Made by a program: the position numbers and the translations under genes. This document shows, one piece after another, positions 7,480-15,026 of a stretch of 19,646 nucleotides of DNA. The notes beneath the pieces were generated by a model. The model saw only the letters and a program-made list of their open reading frames with translations, was not told the DNA's origin and made no database searches. Numbering within the stretch: position 1 is the first letter of the stretch; each line of letters starts with the position of its first letter. Source of the stretch: an uncultured Azohydromonas sp. (GTDB taxonomy: Bacteria > Pseudomonadota > Gammaproteobacteria > Burkholderiales > Burkholderiaceae_C); the NCBI RefSeq assembly GCF_937926365.1, contig NZ_CALAOH010000077.1, forward strand, positions 1-19,646, given 5' to 3'.

Positions 7480-10377
7480 TTGAATCCCGAGACGCCTGCG
7501 ATCCGCGTGCGCGGCGCGCGCACCCATAACCTCAAGAACATCGACCTGGACCTGCCGCGGCAGGCGCTGGTGGTGATCACGGGCCTGAGCGGCTCAGGCA
7601 AGAGCAGCCTGGCCTTCGACACCCTGTACGCCGAAGGCCAGCGCCGCTACGTGGAGAGCCTCTCGGCCTACGCGCGGCAGTTCCTGCAGCTGATGGACAA
7701 GCCCGACGTGGACGTGATCGAGGGCCTGTCGCCCGCGATCTCCATCGAGCAGAAGGCCACGAGCCACAACCCGCGTTCCACCGTCGGCACCGTCACCGAG
7801 ATCCACGACTACCTGCGCCTGCTCTACGCCCGCGCGGGCACGCCGTTCTGCCCGCAGCACGCGCTGCCGCTGCAGGCCATGAGCACGGCGCAGATGGTGG
7901 ACACGGTGCTCGCGCTGCCCGAGGACACCAAGCTGATGCTGCTGGCCCCGGTGGCGCGCGGGCGCGCGGGCGACTTCGCGCCGGTGCTGACGGATCTGCA
8001 GGCGCAGGGCTACGTGCGCTTTCGCATCGACGGACAGGTGTTCGACATCGACAGCCTGCCCGCCGCCGACGGCCGCGCGCACGACATCGACGTGGTGGTG
8101 GACCGCGTGCGCGTGCGCGCCGAGGACACGGGCACCGGCGGCAGCGGGGGCTTGCGCCAGCGGCTGGCCGAGAGCTTCGAGACCTGCCTGCGCATCGGCA
8201 ACGCGCGCGCCCTGGCGCTGGAGATGGACAGCGGGCGCGAGACGCCTTTCAGCAGCCGCTTCGCCTGTCCGCACTGCGACTACTCGCTCACGGAGCTGGA
8301 GCCGCGCCTGTTCTCCTTCAACTCGCCCACGGGCGCCTGCCCGAGCTGCGACGGCCTGGGCCACGTGACGGTGTTCGATCCGGAGCGCGTGGTCGCCTTC
8401 CCCTCGCTGAGCCTGGCCAGCGGCGCCATCAAGGGCTGGGACCGCCGCAACAGCTACACCTACGGGCTGCTGGAGGCGGTGGCCAAGCATTACGGCTTCG
8501 ACCTGGAGCAGCCTTTCGAGGAGCTGGAGCCGCAGGTGCGGCAGGTGCTGCTGCACGGCTCGGGCACGGAGGAGATCGAGTTCACTTACGAGGCCGAGGG
8601 CGCGCGCGGCAAGTCGCGCTCGGTCAAGCGCTCGCATCCCTTCGAAGGCATCCTGCCGCTGCTCACGCGCCGCCTGCGCGAAACCGACTCCGCCGCCGTG
8701 CGCGAGGAGCTCATGCGCATGCAGCACGCGCAGGCCTGCCCGGAATGCCGCGGCACGCGGCTGCGGCGCGAGGCGCGCCACGTGTTCCTGTACGCCGCGG
8801 ACGCCGCGCCAGGCGAGACGGGCAAGCCCATCTACGACGTCGAGCACGCGACGCTGGCCGACGCGCTGGCGTACTTCGAAGGCCTGCAACTGCGCGGTGC
8901 CAAGGCGGCCATCGCCGACAAGATCGTCAGCGAGATCCGCAACCGGCTGCGCTTCCTCAACGACGTGGGCCTGAACTACCTGAGCCTGGACCGCAGCGCC
9001 GACACGCTCTCCGGCGGCGAGGCGCAGCGCATCCGTCTCGCGAGCCAGATCGGCAGCGGCCTGACCGGTGTGATGTACGTGCTGGACGAGCCCAGCATCG
9101 GGCTGCACCAGCGCGACAACGAGCGGCTGATCGGCACGCTGCAGCACCTGCGCGACCTGGGCAACTCGGTGCTGGTGGTGGAGCACGACGAGGACATGAT
9201 CCGCGCCGCCGACTACGTGGTGGACATGGGCAAGGGTGCGGGCGTGCACGGCGGCGAGGTGATCGCGCGCGGCACGCCGCGGGAGGTGATGGAGCACCCC
9301 GAATCGCTCACCGGCGGCTACCTGGGCGGACGGTTGCGCATCGAGGTGCCGAAGCGGCGGCGTCCGTGGGAGGCGGGCACGGGGCTGCGCATCGTCAATG
9401 CCACGGGCCACAACCTCAAGGGCGTGAGCGTGGAGATCCCGGTGGGGCTGCTGACCTGCGTGACGGGCGTCTCGGGCTCGGGCAAGAGCACGCTGGTCAA
9501 CGACACGCTGTACGCGGCGGTAGCGCGCAAGCTCTACAACAGCAGCCTGGAGCCGGCGCCGCACGAGGCGATCGAGGGCCTGGAGGCCTTCGACAAGGTC
9601 ATCAACGTGGACCAGAGCCCCATTGGCCGCACGCCGCGCTCCAACCCCGCGACCTACACGGGCCTGTTCACGCCGATCCGCGAGCTGTTTGCCGAGGTGC
9701 CGGCGGCGCGCGAGCGCGGCTACGGGGCGGGGCGCTTCAGCTTCAACGTCTCGGGCGGGCGCTGCGAGGCGTGCCAGGGCGACGGCGTGATCAAGGTGGA
9801 GATGCACTTCCTGCCGGACGTGTACGTGCCCTGCGACGTGTGCCACGGCGCGCGCTACAACCGCGAAACGCTGGAGATCCTTTACAAGGGCCGCAACATC
9901 ACGCAGGTGCTGGGCATGACGGTGGAGGAGGCGGCGGAGTTCTTCTCGGCCGTGCCGACGATTTCCCGCAAGCTGCAGACCTTGCTCGACGTCGGTCTCG
10001 GCTACATCACGCTCGGCCAGAGCGCGACGACCCTCTCGGGCGGCGAGGCGCAGCGAGTCAAACTGGCGCTGGAGCTGTCGAAGCGCGACACCGGGCGCAC
10101 GCTGTACATCCTGGACGAGCCGACCACGGGCCTGCACTTCGCCGACATCGAGCTGCTGCTACGGGTGCTGCACCAGTTGCGCGACGCGGGCAACACCATC
10201 GTGGTGATCGAGCACAACCTGGACGTGATCAAGACGGCGGACTGGCTCATCGACATGGGCCCCGAAGGGGGCTCGGGCGGCGGGCGGGTGATGCTGGCCG
10301 GCACGCCTGAAGAACTGGCCGCCTGCAAGGAAAGCCATACGGGGCGGTTCCTGAAGCCGCTGCTGGAGCGGGGATAA
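7480..10377 (+). CDS. uvrA: Excinuclease ABC subunit A
   Basis: UvrA is the damage-sensing ATPase of nucleotide excision repair and loads UvrB. The 965-residue protein has both ABC modules. Walker A GLSGSGKS is at 35-42 and GVSGSGKST at 663-671. Signature LSGGEAQR is at 510-517 and again at 852-859, followed by Walker B-like VLDEPSIGLH and ILDEPTTGLH. The first zinc finger uses Cys263, 266, 287 and 290; the second uses Cys762, 765, 785 and 788. The start codon is TTG: an in-frame TGA lies nine bases upstream and the next in-frame ATG is about 72 codons in, inside conserved sequence. The GTG at 7470 is in another frame. The Shine-Dalgarno is weak. It is divergent from phaC. Confidence 0.97.
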   Translation: MNPETPAIRVRGARTHNLKNIDLDLPRQALVVITGLSGSGKSSLAFDTLYAEGQRRYVESLSAYARQFLQLMDKPDVDVIEGLSPAISIEQKATSHNPRSTVGTVTEIHDYLRLLYARAGTPFCPQHALPLQAMSTAQMVDTVLALPEDTKLMLLAPVARGRAGDFAPVLTDLQAQGYVRFRIDGQVFDIDSLPAADGRAHDIDVVVDRVRVRAEDTGTGGSGGLRQRLAESFETCLRIGNARALALEMDSGRETPFSSRFACPHCDYSLTELEPRLFSFNSPTGACPSCDGLGHVTVFDPERVVAFPSLSLASGAIKGWDRRNSYTYGLLEAVAKHYGFDLEQPFEELEPQVRQVLLHGSGTEEIEFTYEAEGARGKSRSVKRSHPFEGILPLLTRRLRETDSAAVREELMRMQHAQACPECRGTRLRREARHVFLYAADAAPGETGKPIYDVEHATLADALAYFEGLQLRGAKAAIADKIVSEIRNRLRFLNDVGLNYLSLDRSADTLSGGEAQRIRLASQIGSGLTGVMYVLDEPSIGLHQRDNERLIGTLQHLRDLGNSVLVVEHDEDMIRAADYVVDMGKGAGVHGGEVIARGTPREVMEHPESLTGGYLGGRLRIEVPKRRRPWEAGTGLRIVNATGHNLKGVSVEIPVGLLTCVTGVSGSGKSTLVNDTLYAAVARKLYNSSLEPAPHEAIEGLEAFDKVINVDQSPIGRTPRSNPATYTGLFTPIRELFAEVPAARERGYGAGRFSFNVSGGRCEACQGDGVIKVEMHFLPDVYVPCDVCHGARYNRETLEILYKGRNITQVLGMTVEEAAEFFSAVPTISRKLQTLLDVGLGYITLGQSATTLSGGEAQRVKLALELSKRDTGRTLYILDEPTTGLHFADIELLLRVLHQLRDAGNTIVVIEHNLDVIKTADWLIDMGPEGGSGGGRVMLAGTPEELAACKESHTGRFLKPLLERG

Positions 10378-10549
10378 GGCGCTCGGCAAGACATTGCCGG
10401 GCGTTTGCCGACGCGCCTGGTCCCGTTCCCACCCGTGACGCAGGGGCGAGTCGCCGCTGGCGCAGCAGCGGCACGGCGATGCCTGCAGCCGGTGCATTTC
10501 CTTCCCGTGACGGGCTCCAGGCGCAACTGTCGCGTCCTGGCACCACCAT

Positions 10550-10579
10550 GTGACTGAATGTAATCCTCTCGGCTACAGT
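10550..10579 (+). promoter_or_regulatory. Possible sigma-70 promoter upstream of the isomerase operon
   Basis: GTGACT (10550-10555) and TACAGT (10574-10579) are separated by 18 bases, each matching 4 of 6 consensus positions. If used, it would give a leader of about 165 bases containing the 10580-10600 hairpin. Confidence 0.25.
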
Positions 10580-10713
10580 CCCACCCATAGCCGTGGTGGG
10601 CAATGAATCTGCTGCGCGGCAGCAAGGCTGGGGCGGTGCGTCGGGCCCCGGCCGCGGCGGCACCCGCTATGCGGTTCAAGCGCCCATCCGCAAGAGGGGC
10701 GCGGCGGATCGGC

Positions 10714-10719
10714 TATGGT
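10714..10719 (+). promoter_or_regulatory. Candidate -10 element for the isomerase-hydrolase-receiver operon
   Basis: TATGGT sits 34 bases before the ATG in the context GGCTATGGTGCCGGT, closely like the uvrA -10 region GGCTATGATGGCCGGT and at nearly the same distance from its start codon. No clear -35 is seen. Confidence 0.35.
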
Positions 10720-10753
10720 GCCGGTCCTTTGTCGCCCTGGACGGTTGCCGTAC

Positions 10754-11383
10754 ATGAGCCTTGCCATCGACTACTACTTCGCCCCGCACTCGCCGTGGGC
10801 CTACCTGGGCCACCAGCGCTTCCAGGACATCGTGCGCCACCACGGCGCCGAGGTCCGCGTGCTGCCGGTGGACCTGGGCGGACGCGTGTTCCCGCTCACC
10901 GGCGGGCTGCCGCTGGCCAAGCGCGCGCCCGAGCGCCAGGCCTACCGGCTCCTGGAGCTCAAGCGCTTCAGCGAATGGCTCCACGCGCCGCTGAACCCGA
11001 CGCCGCGCTACTTCCCCGTCAATCCCGACGATGCGGCCAAGCTCATCATCGCGGTGGACCTGCAGGACGGCACCGACGCCGCCATGGCGCTGACCGGCGC
11101 GGTGATGCGCGCGCTGTGGGTCGAGGAAAAGAACATCGCCGACGAGGCCACGCTGGCCGGGCTGCTCAAGGCCCAGGGCCTGAAGCTCGCGCGGCTGGAC
11201 GACGCCCACACCCAGCGCGTGCACCTGCGCTACGAAGAGGACTCGCAGCGCGCCATAGCCGCAGGCGTGTTCGGCGCGCCCAGCTACGTCATCGACGGCG
11301 AGATCTTCTGGGGCCAGGACCGGCTGGACTTCGTCGAGCGCCGCCTGCAGCACTACAGACCACAAGAGAACGGAGACCACTGA
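10754..11383 (+). CDS. 2-hydroxychromene-2-carboxylate isomerase family protein (DsbA/kappa-GST fold)
   Basis: Family members are glutathione-dependent isomerases, best known from naphthalene degradation, with the thioredoxin-like DsbA or kappa-class GST fold. The 209-residue protein starts MSLAIDYYFAPHSPWAYLG; Ser13 in PHSPWAYLG matches the glutathione-activating serine position. The helical insertion spans about 55-165. The C-terminal block GVFGAPSYVIDGEIFWGQDR (171-190) is the classic cis-proline region of this family. It has no CXXC, so it is not an oxidoreductase. The start follows a weak GGACGG (10738-10743). Its stop overlaps the next start (TGATG at 11381-11385), so it is translationally coupled to a dienelactone-hydrolase-family gene. 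No naphthalene pathway genes are near, so the substrate is unknown. Confidence 0.88.
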   Translation: MSLAIDYYFAPHSPWAYLGHQRFQDIVRHHGAEVRVLPVDLGGRVFPLTGGLPLAKRAPERQAYRLLELKRFSEWLHAPLNPTPRYFPVNPDDAAKLIIAVDLQDGTDAAMALTGAVMRALWVEEKNIADEATLAGLLKAQGLKLARLDDAHTQRVHLRYEEDSQRAIAAGVFGAPSYVIDGEIFWGQDRLDFVERRLQHYRPQENGDH

Positions 11384-12054
11384 TGTCCTTACAACCCTTG
11401 CAGGCCCTCGACGGCCACCGCTTCGACGCCTTCATCGAGCTGCCCCAGGGACGCCCGCGCGGTGCGCTGGTGGTGCTGCAGGAAATCTTCGGCGTGAACT
11501 CGCACATCCGCGCCGTGGCGCGCGGCTACGCGGAAGAGGGCTACGTCGCCATCGCGCCGCCGCTGTTCGACCGCCTGGAGCACGGCGTGGAACTGGGCTA
11601 TGGCGAGGACGACGTCAAGCGCGGGCGCGAGCTCAAGGCGGCGGCGATGGCCCAGCAAGACTTGGTGCTGCAGGACATCGCCGCAGCCATCGCGGAAGGC
11701 GCCAAGCACGGCAAGGTCGGCATCGTGGGCTACTGCTGGGGCGGGCTGATGGCGTGGCTGTCGGCCTGCAAGCTCGACGGGCTGTCGGCGGCCATCTGCT
11801 ACTACGGCGCCGGCATTCCCGACCAGGCGGCGCTGCAGCCGCGCTGCCCGGTGCTGATGCACTTCGGCGAGCGCGATCACCTCATCCCACAGCCGCAGGT
11901 GCAGGCCCTCACGCAGGCGCGGCCCGAGGTGCAGGTACACGTGTACCCGGCCGACCACGGCTTCAACTGCGACCAGCGCGCAGCCTTCGAACCCGAGAGC
12001 GCCGCGCTGGCCCGCCGCCGCTCGCTGGACTTCCTGCAGCAGCATGTCGGTTGA
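11383..12054 (+). CDS. Dienelactone hydrolase family protein
   Basis: This is an alpha/beta-hydrolase fold enzyme; the family namesake opens dienelactone to maleylacetate in chlorocatechol degradation, but many members have other ester or lactone substrates. The 223-residue length is typical. Residues recognised are Glu34 in LQEIFGVN (the conserved Glu that interacts with the nucleophile), nucleophile Cys118 in GYCWGG (117 is Tyr), Asp165 in FGERDHLIP and His192 in YPADHGFNC. The ATG overlaps the TGA of the isomerase gene and has CGGAG (11371-11375) upstream. Its 3' end overlaps the response regulator start by 11 bases. The three genes probably form one operon. Substrate cannot be told from sequence. 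Confidence 0.9.
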   Translation: MSLQPLQALDGHRFDAFIELPQGRPRGALVVLQEIFGVNSHIRAVARGYAEEGYVAIAPPLFDRLEHGVELGYGEDDVKRGRELKAAAMAQQDLVLQDIAAAIAEGAKHGKVGIVGYCWGGLMAWLSACKLDGLSAAICYYGAGIPDQAALQPRCPVLMHFGERDHLIPQPQVQALTQARPEVQVHVYPADHGFNCDQRAAFEPESAALARRRSLDFLQQHVG

Positions 12055-12454
12055 CCACGCAGCCGCATCGGCAGGCGCCACCCGTGCACCGCGGCGCGTG
12101 CTCTACATCGAGGATGAGCCGCTCAACGCGCTGCTCATGACGGAGATGTTCCGCGGCCACGAGGGCTGGTCGCTGCAGATCGAGCCCGACGGCGCCTCCG
12201 GCCTGCGCGCGGCGCGCGAGGACGCTCCGGAGCTGCTGCTCATCGACATGAACCTGCCCGACATGACGGGGCTGGAGCTGATCGCGCGGCTGCGCGCCGA
12301 CCCGGCCACGGCCAAGCTACCGTGCATCGCGCTGTCGGCCGACGCCATGCCCGAGCAGGCGCGCACGGCCAAGCAGGCCGGCTTCGACGACTACTGGACC
12401 AAGCCCATCTCCATCGCGCAGATGTGGGTCCAGTTGGCGCAGTGGCTGCCCTGA
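12044..12454 (+). CDS. Single-domain response regulator (CheY/DivK-like receiver)
   Basis: This 136-residue protein is a receiver domain only, with no DNA-binding or enzymatic output domain. Visible features are the acidic pair Glu23/Asp24 in LYIEDEPLN, phospho-acceptor Asp68 in LLIDMNLPDMTGLEL, the switch Ser98 in ALSADAMPEQ and Lys120 in YWTKPI. This sequence style (IEDEPLN, ALSADAM, GFDDYWTKPI) is that of receivers served by hybrid sensor kinases. It would pass or buffer phosphoryl groups, or bind a partner when phosphorylated. No kinase gene is adjacent. The ATG lies inside the dienelactone hydrolase gene (11-base overlap), with no strong Shine-Dalgarno, suggesting translational coupling. 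The partner is unknown. Confidence 0.9.
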   Translation: MSVDHAAASAGATRAPRRVLYIEDEPLNALLMTEMFRGHEGWSLQIEPDGASGLRAAREDAPELLLIDMNLPDMTGLELIARLRADPATAKLPCIALSADAMPEQARTAKQAGFDDYWTKPISIAQMWVQLAQWLP

Positions 12455-12485
12455 GGACGCCCTCGGCGCCGTGCGTTGAACGATG

Positions 12486-12515
12486 AAAAAGCACAGGCCG
12501 CCCACGGGCGGCCTG
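12486..12515 (-). terminator. Terminator of bacterioferritin gene, possibly bidirectional
   Basis: CAGGCCGCCC (12494-12503) and GGGCGGCCTG (12506-12515) make a strong 10-bp stem whose innermost base pairs probably open to form the loop. On the minus strand the stem is followed by GTG and then C and TTTTT (complement of AAAAA at 12486-12490), so it suits the bacterioferritin gene. On the plus strand only TT follows, giving weaker termination for the response regulator operon that ends at 12454. Confidence 0.75.
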
Positions 12516-12556
12516 TTGCATGGAAAGGGAGGCCGCAGCTGCGGCCGCGGGCCCGC

Positions 12557-13024
12557 TCAGCCCATCTGGCCCTGCAGGTAGTTGGGTAGTCCCACGGCCT
12601 GGATCAGGCCGAGCTGCTGCTCCAGCCAGTGCGCGTGGTCCTCCTCGGTGTCCTCCAGCATCGGCAGCAGCAGGTCGCGGGTGACGAAGTCGCGCTCGCG
12701 CTCGCACAGTGCGATCACCTCGCGCAGGTGGTTGATCACCGAATATTCGACCGCCAGGTCGTTGCCCAGGATGCTGGGCACGTCCGTGCCCACGTTCAGC
12801 GGCCCGGGCACCATGTTCGGACGCCCGCTCAGCATCAGGATGCGCTTGATCAGCACGTCGGCGTGACCGGTTTCGTCTTCCATCTCGTGCGCGATGCGCG
12901 CTGCGAGCTTGTCGTAACCCCAGTCCTCCAGCATGCGGGCGTGGATGAAGTACTGGTCGCGGGCGGCAAGCTCGCCGACGAGCAGCGCGTTGAGAGCGTC
13001 GAGGACAGCGGGATGGCCTTGCAT
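12557..13024 (-). CDS. bfr: Bacterioferritin, haem-ligand Met replaced by Thr
   Basis: Bacterioferritin forms a 24-subunit shell that oxidises and stores iron. The 155-residue protein starts MQGHPAVLDALNALLVGELA. The di-iron ferroxidase ligands are present: Glu18, Glu51, His54, Glu93, Glu127 and His130. The position equal to the E. coli haem ligand Met52 is Thr here (HEMEDETGHAD), with no gap in this part of the alignment; Met48 is nearby but out of register. The start was set at MQGHP because the family begins there; an open frame extends 31 codons upstream without family similarity. No strong Shine-Dalgarno is visible. It is monocistronic with its own terminator. The iron-uptake cluster lies about 3 kb away, a sensible neighbour for iron storage. 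Confidence 0.93.
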   Translation of the reverse strand: MQGHPAVLDALNALLVGELAARDQYFIHARMLEDWGYDKLAARIAHEMEDETGHADVLIKRILMLSGRPNMVPGPLNVGTDVPSILGNDLAVEYSVINHLREVIALCERERDFVTRDLLLPMLEDTEEDHAHWLEQQLGLIQAVGLPNYLQGQMG

Positions 13025-13230
13025 GGCGGAGCACGAAGCAGGTTGTAAAGACCGCATCATGCCTGCGGCCGGTGAAACGGGGACTGGCGAGGGCTTGACT
13101 CGGCACAACGAAACCATGCGCGCCGGCCAGAACTGCTGCCGTGTGGATCAGGCGGCGCGAACGTCGAGCCATCAACCGGATGCTGGCGCATCCACTCACG
13201 TGGTGGTGCCGTAGCTGGCCCGTGCCCACG

Positions 13231-13255
13231 AAAAAGCCGGCACGGGGCCGGCTTT
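13231..13255 (-). terminator. Rho-independent terminator of the SWIB-domain gene
   Basis: AAAGCCGGC (13233-13241) and GCCGGCTTT (13247-13255) form a 9-bp stem with a 5-base loop, followed on the minus strand by a T-run from 13235 to 13231. A second small hairpin, CGGGCGC-TAC-GCGCCCG (13267-13283), lies between it and the stop codon. The remaining gap up to the bacterioferritin start holds no recognised gene. Confidence 0.85.
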
Positions 13256-13288
13256 AGGGAAAGGCACGGGCGCTACGCGCCCGGGCGA

Positions 13289-13636
13289 TCACTTGAGGTG
13301 TTCGTTGATGAGCTTGGTCATCTCGAACATCGACACCTGGGGCTTCTTGAAGATGTCCTTCAGCTTGGCATCGGCGTTGATCATGCGCTTGTTGGCTGCG
13401 TCCTGAAGGTTGTTGGCCTTGATGTAGTCCCACACCTTCTTGGTGACCTCGGTGCGCGGCATCGGCTTGTCGCCGATGACGGCCGCGAGCTGGGCGCTGG
13501 GCTTCATCTCCTTCATGAAGGCAGCGTTGGGGCTGCGCTTGCCGCCCTCGGCGGTGGCCGTCGAGTCGGCCTTCTTGGCGGCCGGGGCCTTCTTCGCCGC
13601 GACCGTCTTGGACGCAGCTTTCTTTGCAGTTGCCAT
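13289..13636 (-). CDS. SWIB/MDM2-domain protein with Lys/Ala-rich N-terminal tail
   Basis: The SWIB domain was first known from eukaryotic SWI/SNF and MDM2 proteins; bacteria such as Chlamydia and many betaproteobacteria carry short free-standing versions, probably chromatin-associated. The 115-residue protein has a basic tail of about 35 residues with repeated AAKK, (KKAASKTVAAKKAPAAKKAD) resembling histone H1-like proteins. The SWIB domain runs from about 44 to 115: MKPSAQLAAVIGDKPMPRTE, KKVWDYIKANNLQD and NADAKLKDIFKKPQVSMFEM. The start MATAKK is preceded by GGAGAGA at good spacing; an ATG six codons earlier is less likely. It is flanked by its own terminator and faces no partner, so it appears monocistronic. 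A role in nucleoid structure is inferred. Confidence 0.9.
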   Translation of the reverse strand: MATAKKAASKTVAAKKAPAAKKADSTATAEGGKRSPNAAFMKEMKPSAQLAAVIGDKPMPRTEVTKKVWDYIKANNLQDAANKRMINADAKLKDIFKKPQVSMFEMTKLINEHLK

Positions 13637-13900
13637 TTGGAATCTCTCCATCAATTACTGAGTTGATGCGCCGGGTGGGGCGAAGGCTGCATGAACCCTC
13701 TTTTCTCTGCGGCACCCTGCGGGGCAAATGGTACTGCGCCCCCAGGGGAGTGAGAAGCCGCAAGCGTGCTTTTCCCTCTGGGAAACCGTTTCCGGAAGCT
13801 GTCGCGGCTTCATGAAGCGGGCATTTGTGGCACCGCGGCATCAAAACAGGCGGGCGCGCGTACCAAATCCAGCCGCCCACGGCTCAGGAATTGCGGAATC

Positions 13901-15016
13901 TCAAGCCGGCGGATCGATCAATTCGGGGCCGATGTCGGCCACGCAGGCGCAGCCGCACAGCGCCATGGCGATCTCGAATTCGTCGCGCACGAGCCGCAGC
14001 ACATGGGCCACGCCCAGCGCCCCAGCCGTGGCCAGGCCGTGCAACACCGGGCGGCCCAGCAGCACCGCGTGCGCGCCCAGCGCCAGCGCCTTGAGCACGT
14101 CGGTGCCGCGGCGAATGCCGCCGTCCACCAGCAGCGGCAGTGCGCCGCCCAGCGCATCGGCGATGCGCGGCAGCGCGCGCGCGGTGCTCACCGCCGTGTC
14201 CAGCGTGCGCCCGCCGTGGTTGGAGACGATCAAGCCGGCCACGCCCAGCGCCAGCGCCTGGCGTGCGTCGGCCGGGTGCAGCACGCCCTTGAGCAGCAGC
14301 GGCAGCTTCGTGGCCGAGCGCAGCCAGGCCACGTCATCCCAGGTCGGTGCCTGCGCGACCACCTGGGCGAAGAAGTCCTGGGTCTGCGGCTGCGAAGGTT
14401 GCGGCCGCAGGTTGACCGCCGAAATGCCCGGCGGCAGGCAAAAGCCCGCGCGGCGCTCCCGGTCGCGCGCGCCGGAGGTGGGCGCATCGACAGTGAGCAC
14501 CAACGCCTCGAAGCCCGCGGCTTCGGTGCGCTGCACGAGTTCCAGCGTGTGGGCGCGCTCGCGCTGCAGGTAGAGCTGGAACCACAGCGGCCCGCGGCCG
14601 GCCTCGTCGCGCACCAGCGCGGCCACGTCCTCCAGCCGCTGGCTGGCCTGGGCGCTGAGCACCATGCCCGCGCCCTGCGCCGCGGCGGCCAGCGCGGTGG
14701 CGGCCTCGCCGTCGGCATGGGCCAGGCGCTGGAAGGCCATGGGCGCCACCAGCAGCGGGCTGGCCAGGCGGCGGCCCAGCAACTCGATGCCGGCGCAGCC
14801 ATCGGCCAGCGGGCGCAGCACGCGCGGCAGCAGCCGCAACGCGTCCCAGGCCTCGCGATTGGCGCGCAGCGTGATCTCATCACCCGCGCCGCCACACAGG
14901 TAGGCCCAGGCGGCGGGGTCCATGCGCTCGCGCGCATGCGGTTCGTAGTCGGCGACGCCAGCGATGCCGGCCGGGATGCGCGGCCGCGCCGCGGCGTCGA
15001 GGGAGTTGCTGCTCAT
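13901..15016 (-). CDS. FMN-dependent alpha-hydroxy-acid oxidase/dehydrogenase
   Basis: This belongs to the glycolate oxidase / L-lactate dehydrogenase / mandelate dehydrogenase family, which oxidises L-2-hydroxy acids to 2-oxo acids with FMN. The 371-residue protein has the whole TIM-barrel set: Tyr24 (VADYEPHARERM), LLVAPMAFQRLAHADGE, Tyr149 in WFQLYLQR, TVDAPTSGARDRE, Lys243 in LLLKGVLHP, the catalytic base His267 with Arg270 in SNHGGR, and the phosphate-binding VDGGIRRGTDVLKALALGA at 298-316. It is the last gene of the iron operon, 10 bases after piuC; its Shine-Dalgarno (GAAGG) overlaps the piuC stop codon. Whether the enzyme uses lactate, glycolate or another acid cannot be told. It has no membrane segment and no cytochrome domain. 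Confidence 0.9.
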   Translation of the reverse strand: MSSNSLDAAARPRIPAGIAGVADYEPHARERMDPAAWAYLCGGAGDEITLRANREAWDALRLLPRVLRPLADGCAGIELLGRRLASPLLVAPMAFQRLAHADGEAATALAAAAQGAGMVLSAQASQRLEDVAALVRDEAGRGPLWFQLYLQRERAHTLELVQRTEAAGFEALVLTVDAPTSGARDRERRAGFCLPPGISAVNLRPQPSQPQTQDFFAQVVAQAPTWDDVAWLRSATKLPLLLKGVLHPADARQALALGVAGLIVSNHGGRTLDTAVSTARALPRIADALGGALPLLVDGGIRRGTDVLKALALGAHAVLLGRPVLHGLATAGALGVAHVLRLVRDEFEIAMALCGCACVADIGPELIDPPA

Positions 15017-15026
15017 CGCACGGCCT

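Larger units (their letters stand above)
10378..10753. other. 376-bp gap between uvrA and the isomerase gene, no gene seen
   Basis: No credible CDS or RNA gene was recognised. A hairpin CGGCAA-GACA-TTGCCG (10384-10399) follows the uvrA stop, but only the weak run GCGTTT comes after it, so it is a poor terminator. Two promoter-like sites are listed separately. CCCACC (10580-10585) and GGTGGG (10595-10600) form a 6-bp stem with a 9-base loop just downstream of the first. An ATG at 10603 opens a frame that runs on through the isomerase gene, but its translation resembles no protein and it is an unlikely gene. Confidence 0.4.

Noticed and set aside
7594..10137. Very long minus-strand open frame (847 codons) opposite uvrA
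   Set aside because: It lies fully antisense to the well-identified uvrA. Its translation is Arg/Ala/Val/His-rich shadow sequence with no domain, as expected in a high-GC genome with few stop codons.
10603..12054. Long plus-strand frame suggesting a fusion ahead of the dienelactone hydrolase
   Set aside because: The frame only happens to stay open through the isomerase gene. The isomerase is encoded in another frame with clear family motifs, and the hydrolase has its own start and ribosome binding site.
13276..13291. 16-bp sequence CGCGCCCGGGCGATCA shared with 18047-18062, both at gene stops
   Set aside because: With this base composition about one such 16-bp match is expected by chance in a window of this size, and both copies end at ordinary TGA codons.
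13637..13900. Possible small gene or promoter between the oxidase and SWIB genes
   Set aside because: Short frames here overlap real genes or lack ribosome binding sites, and no convincing -35/-10 pair was found; only the SWIB Shine-Dalgarno is clear.
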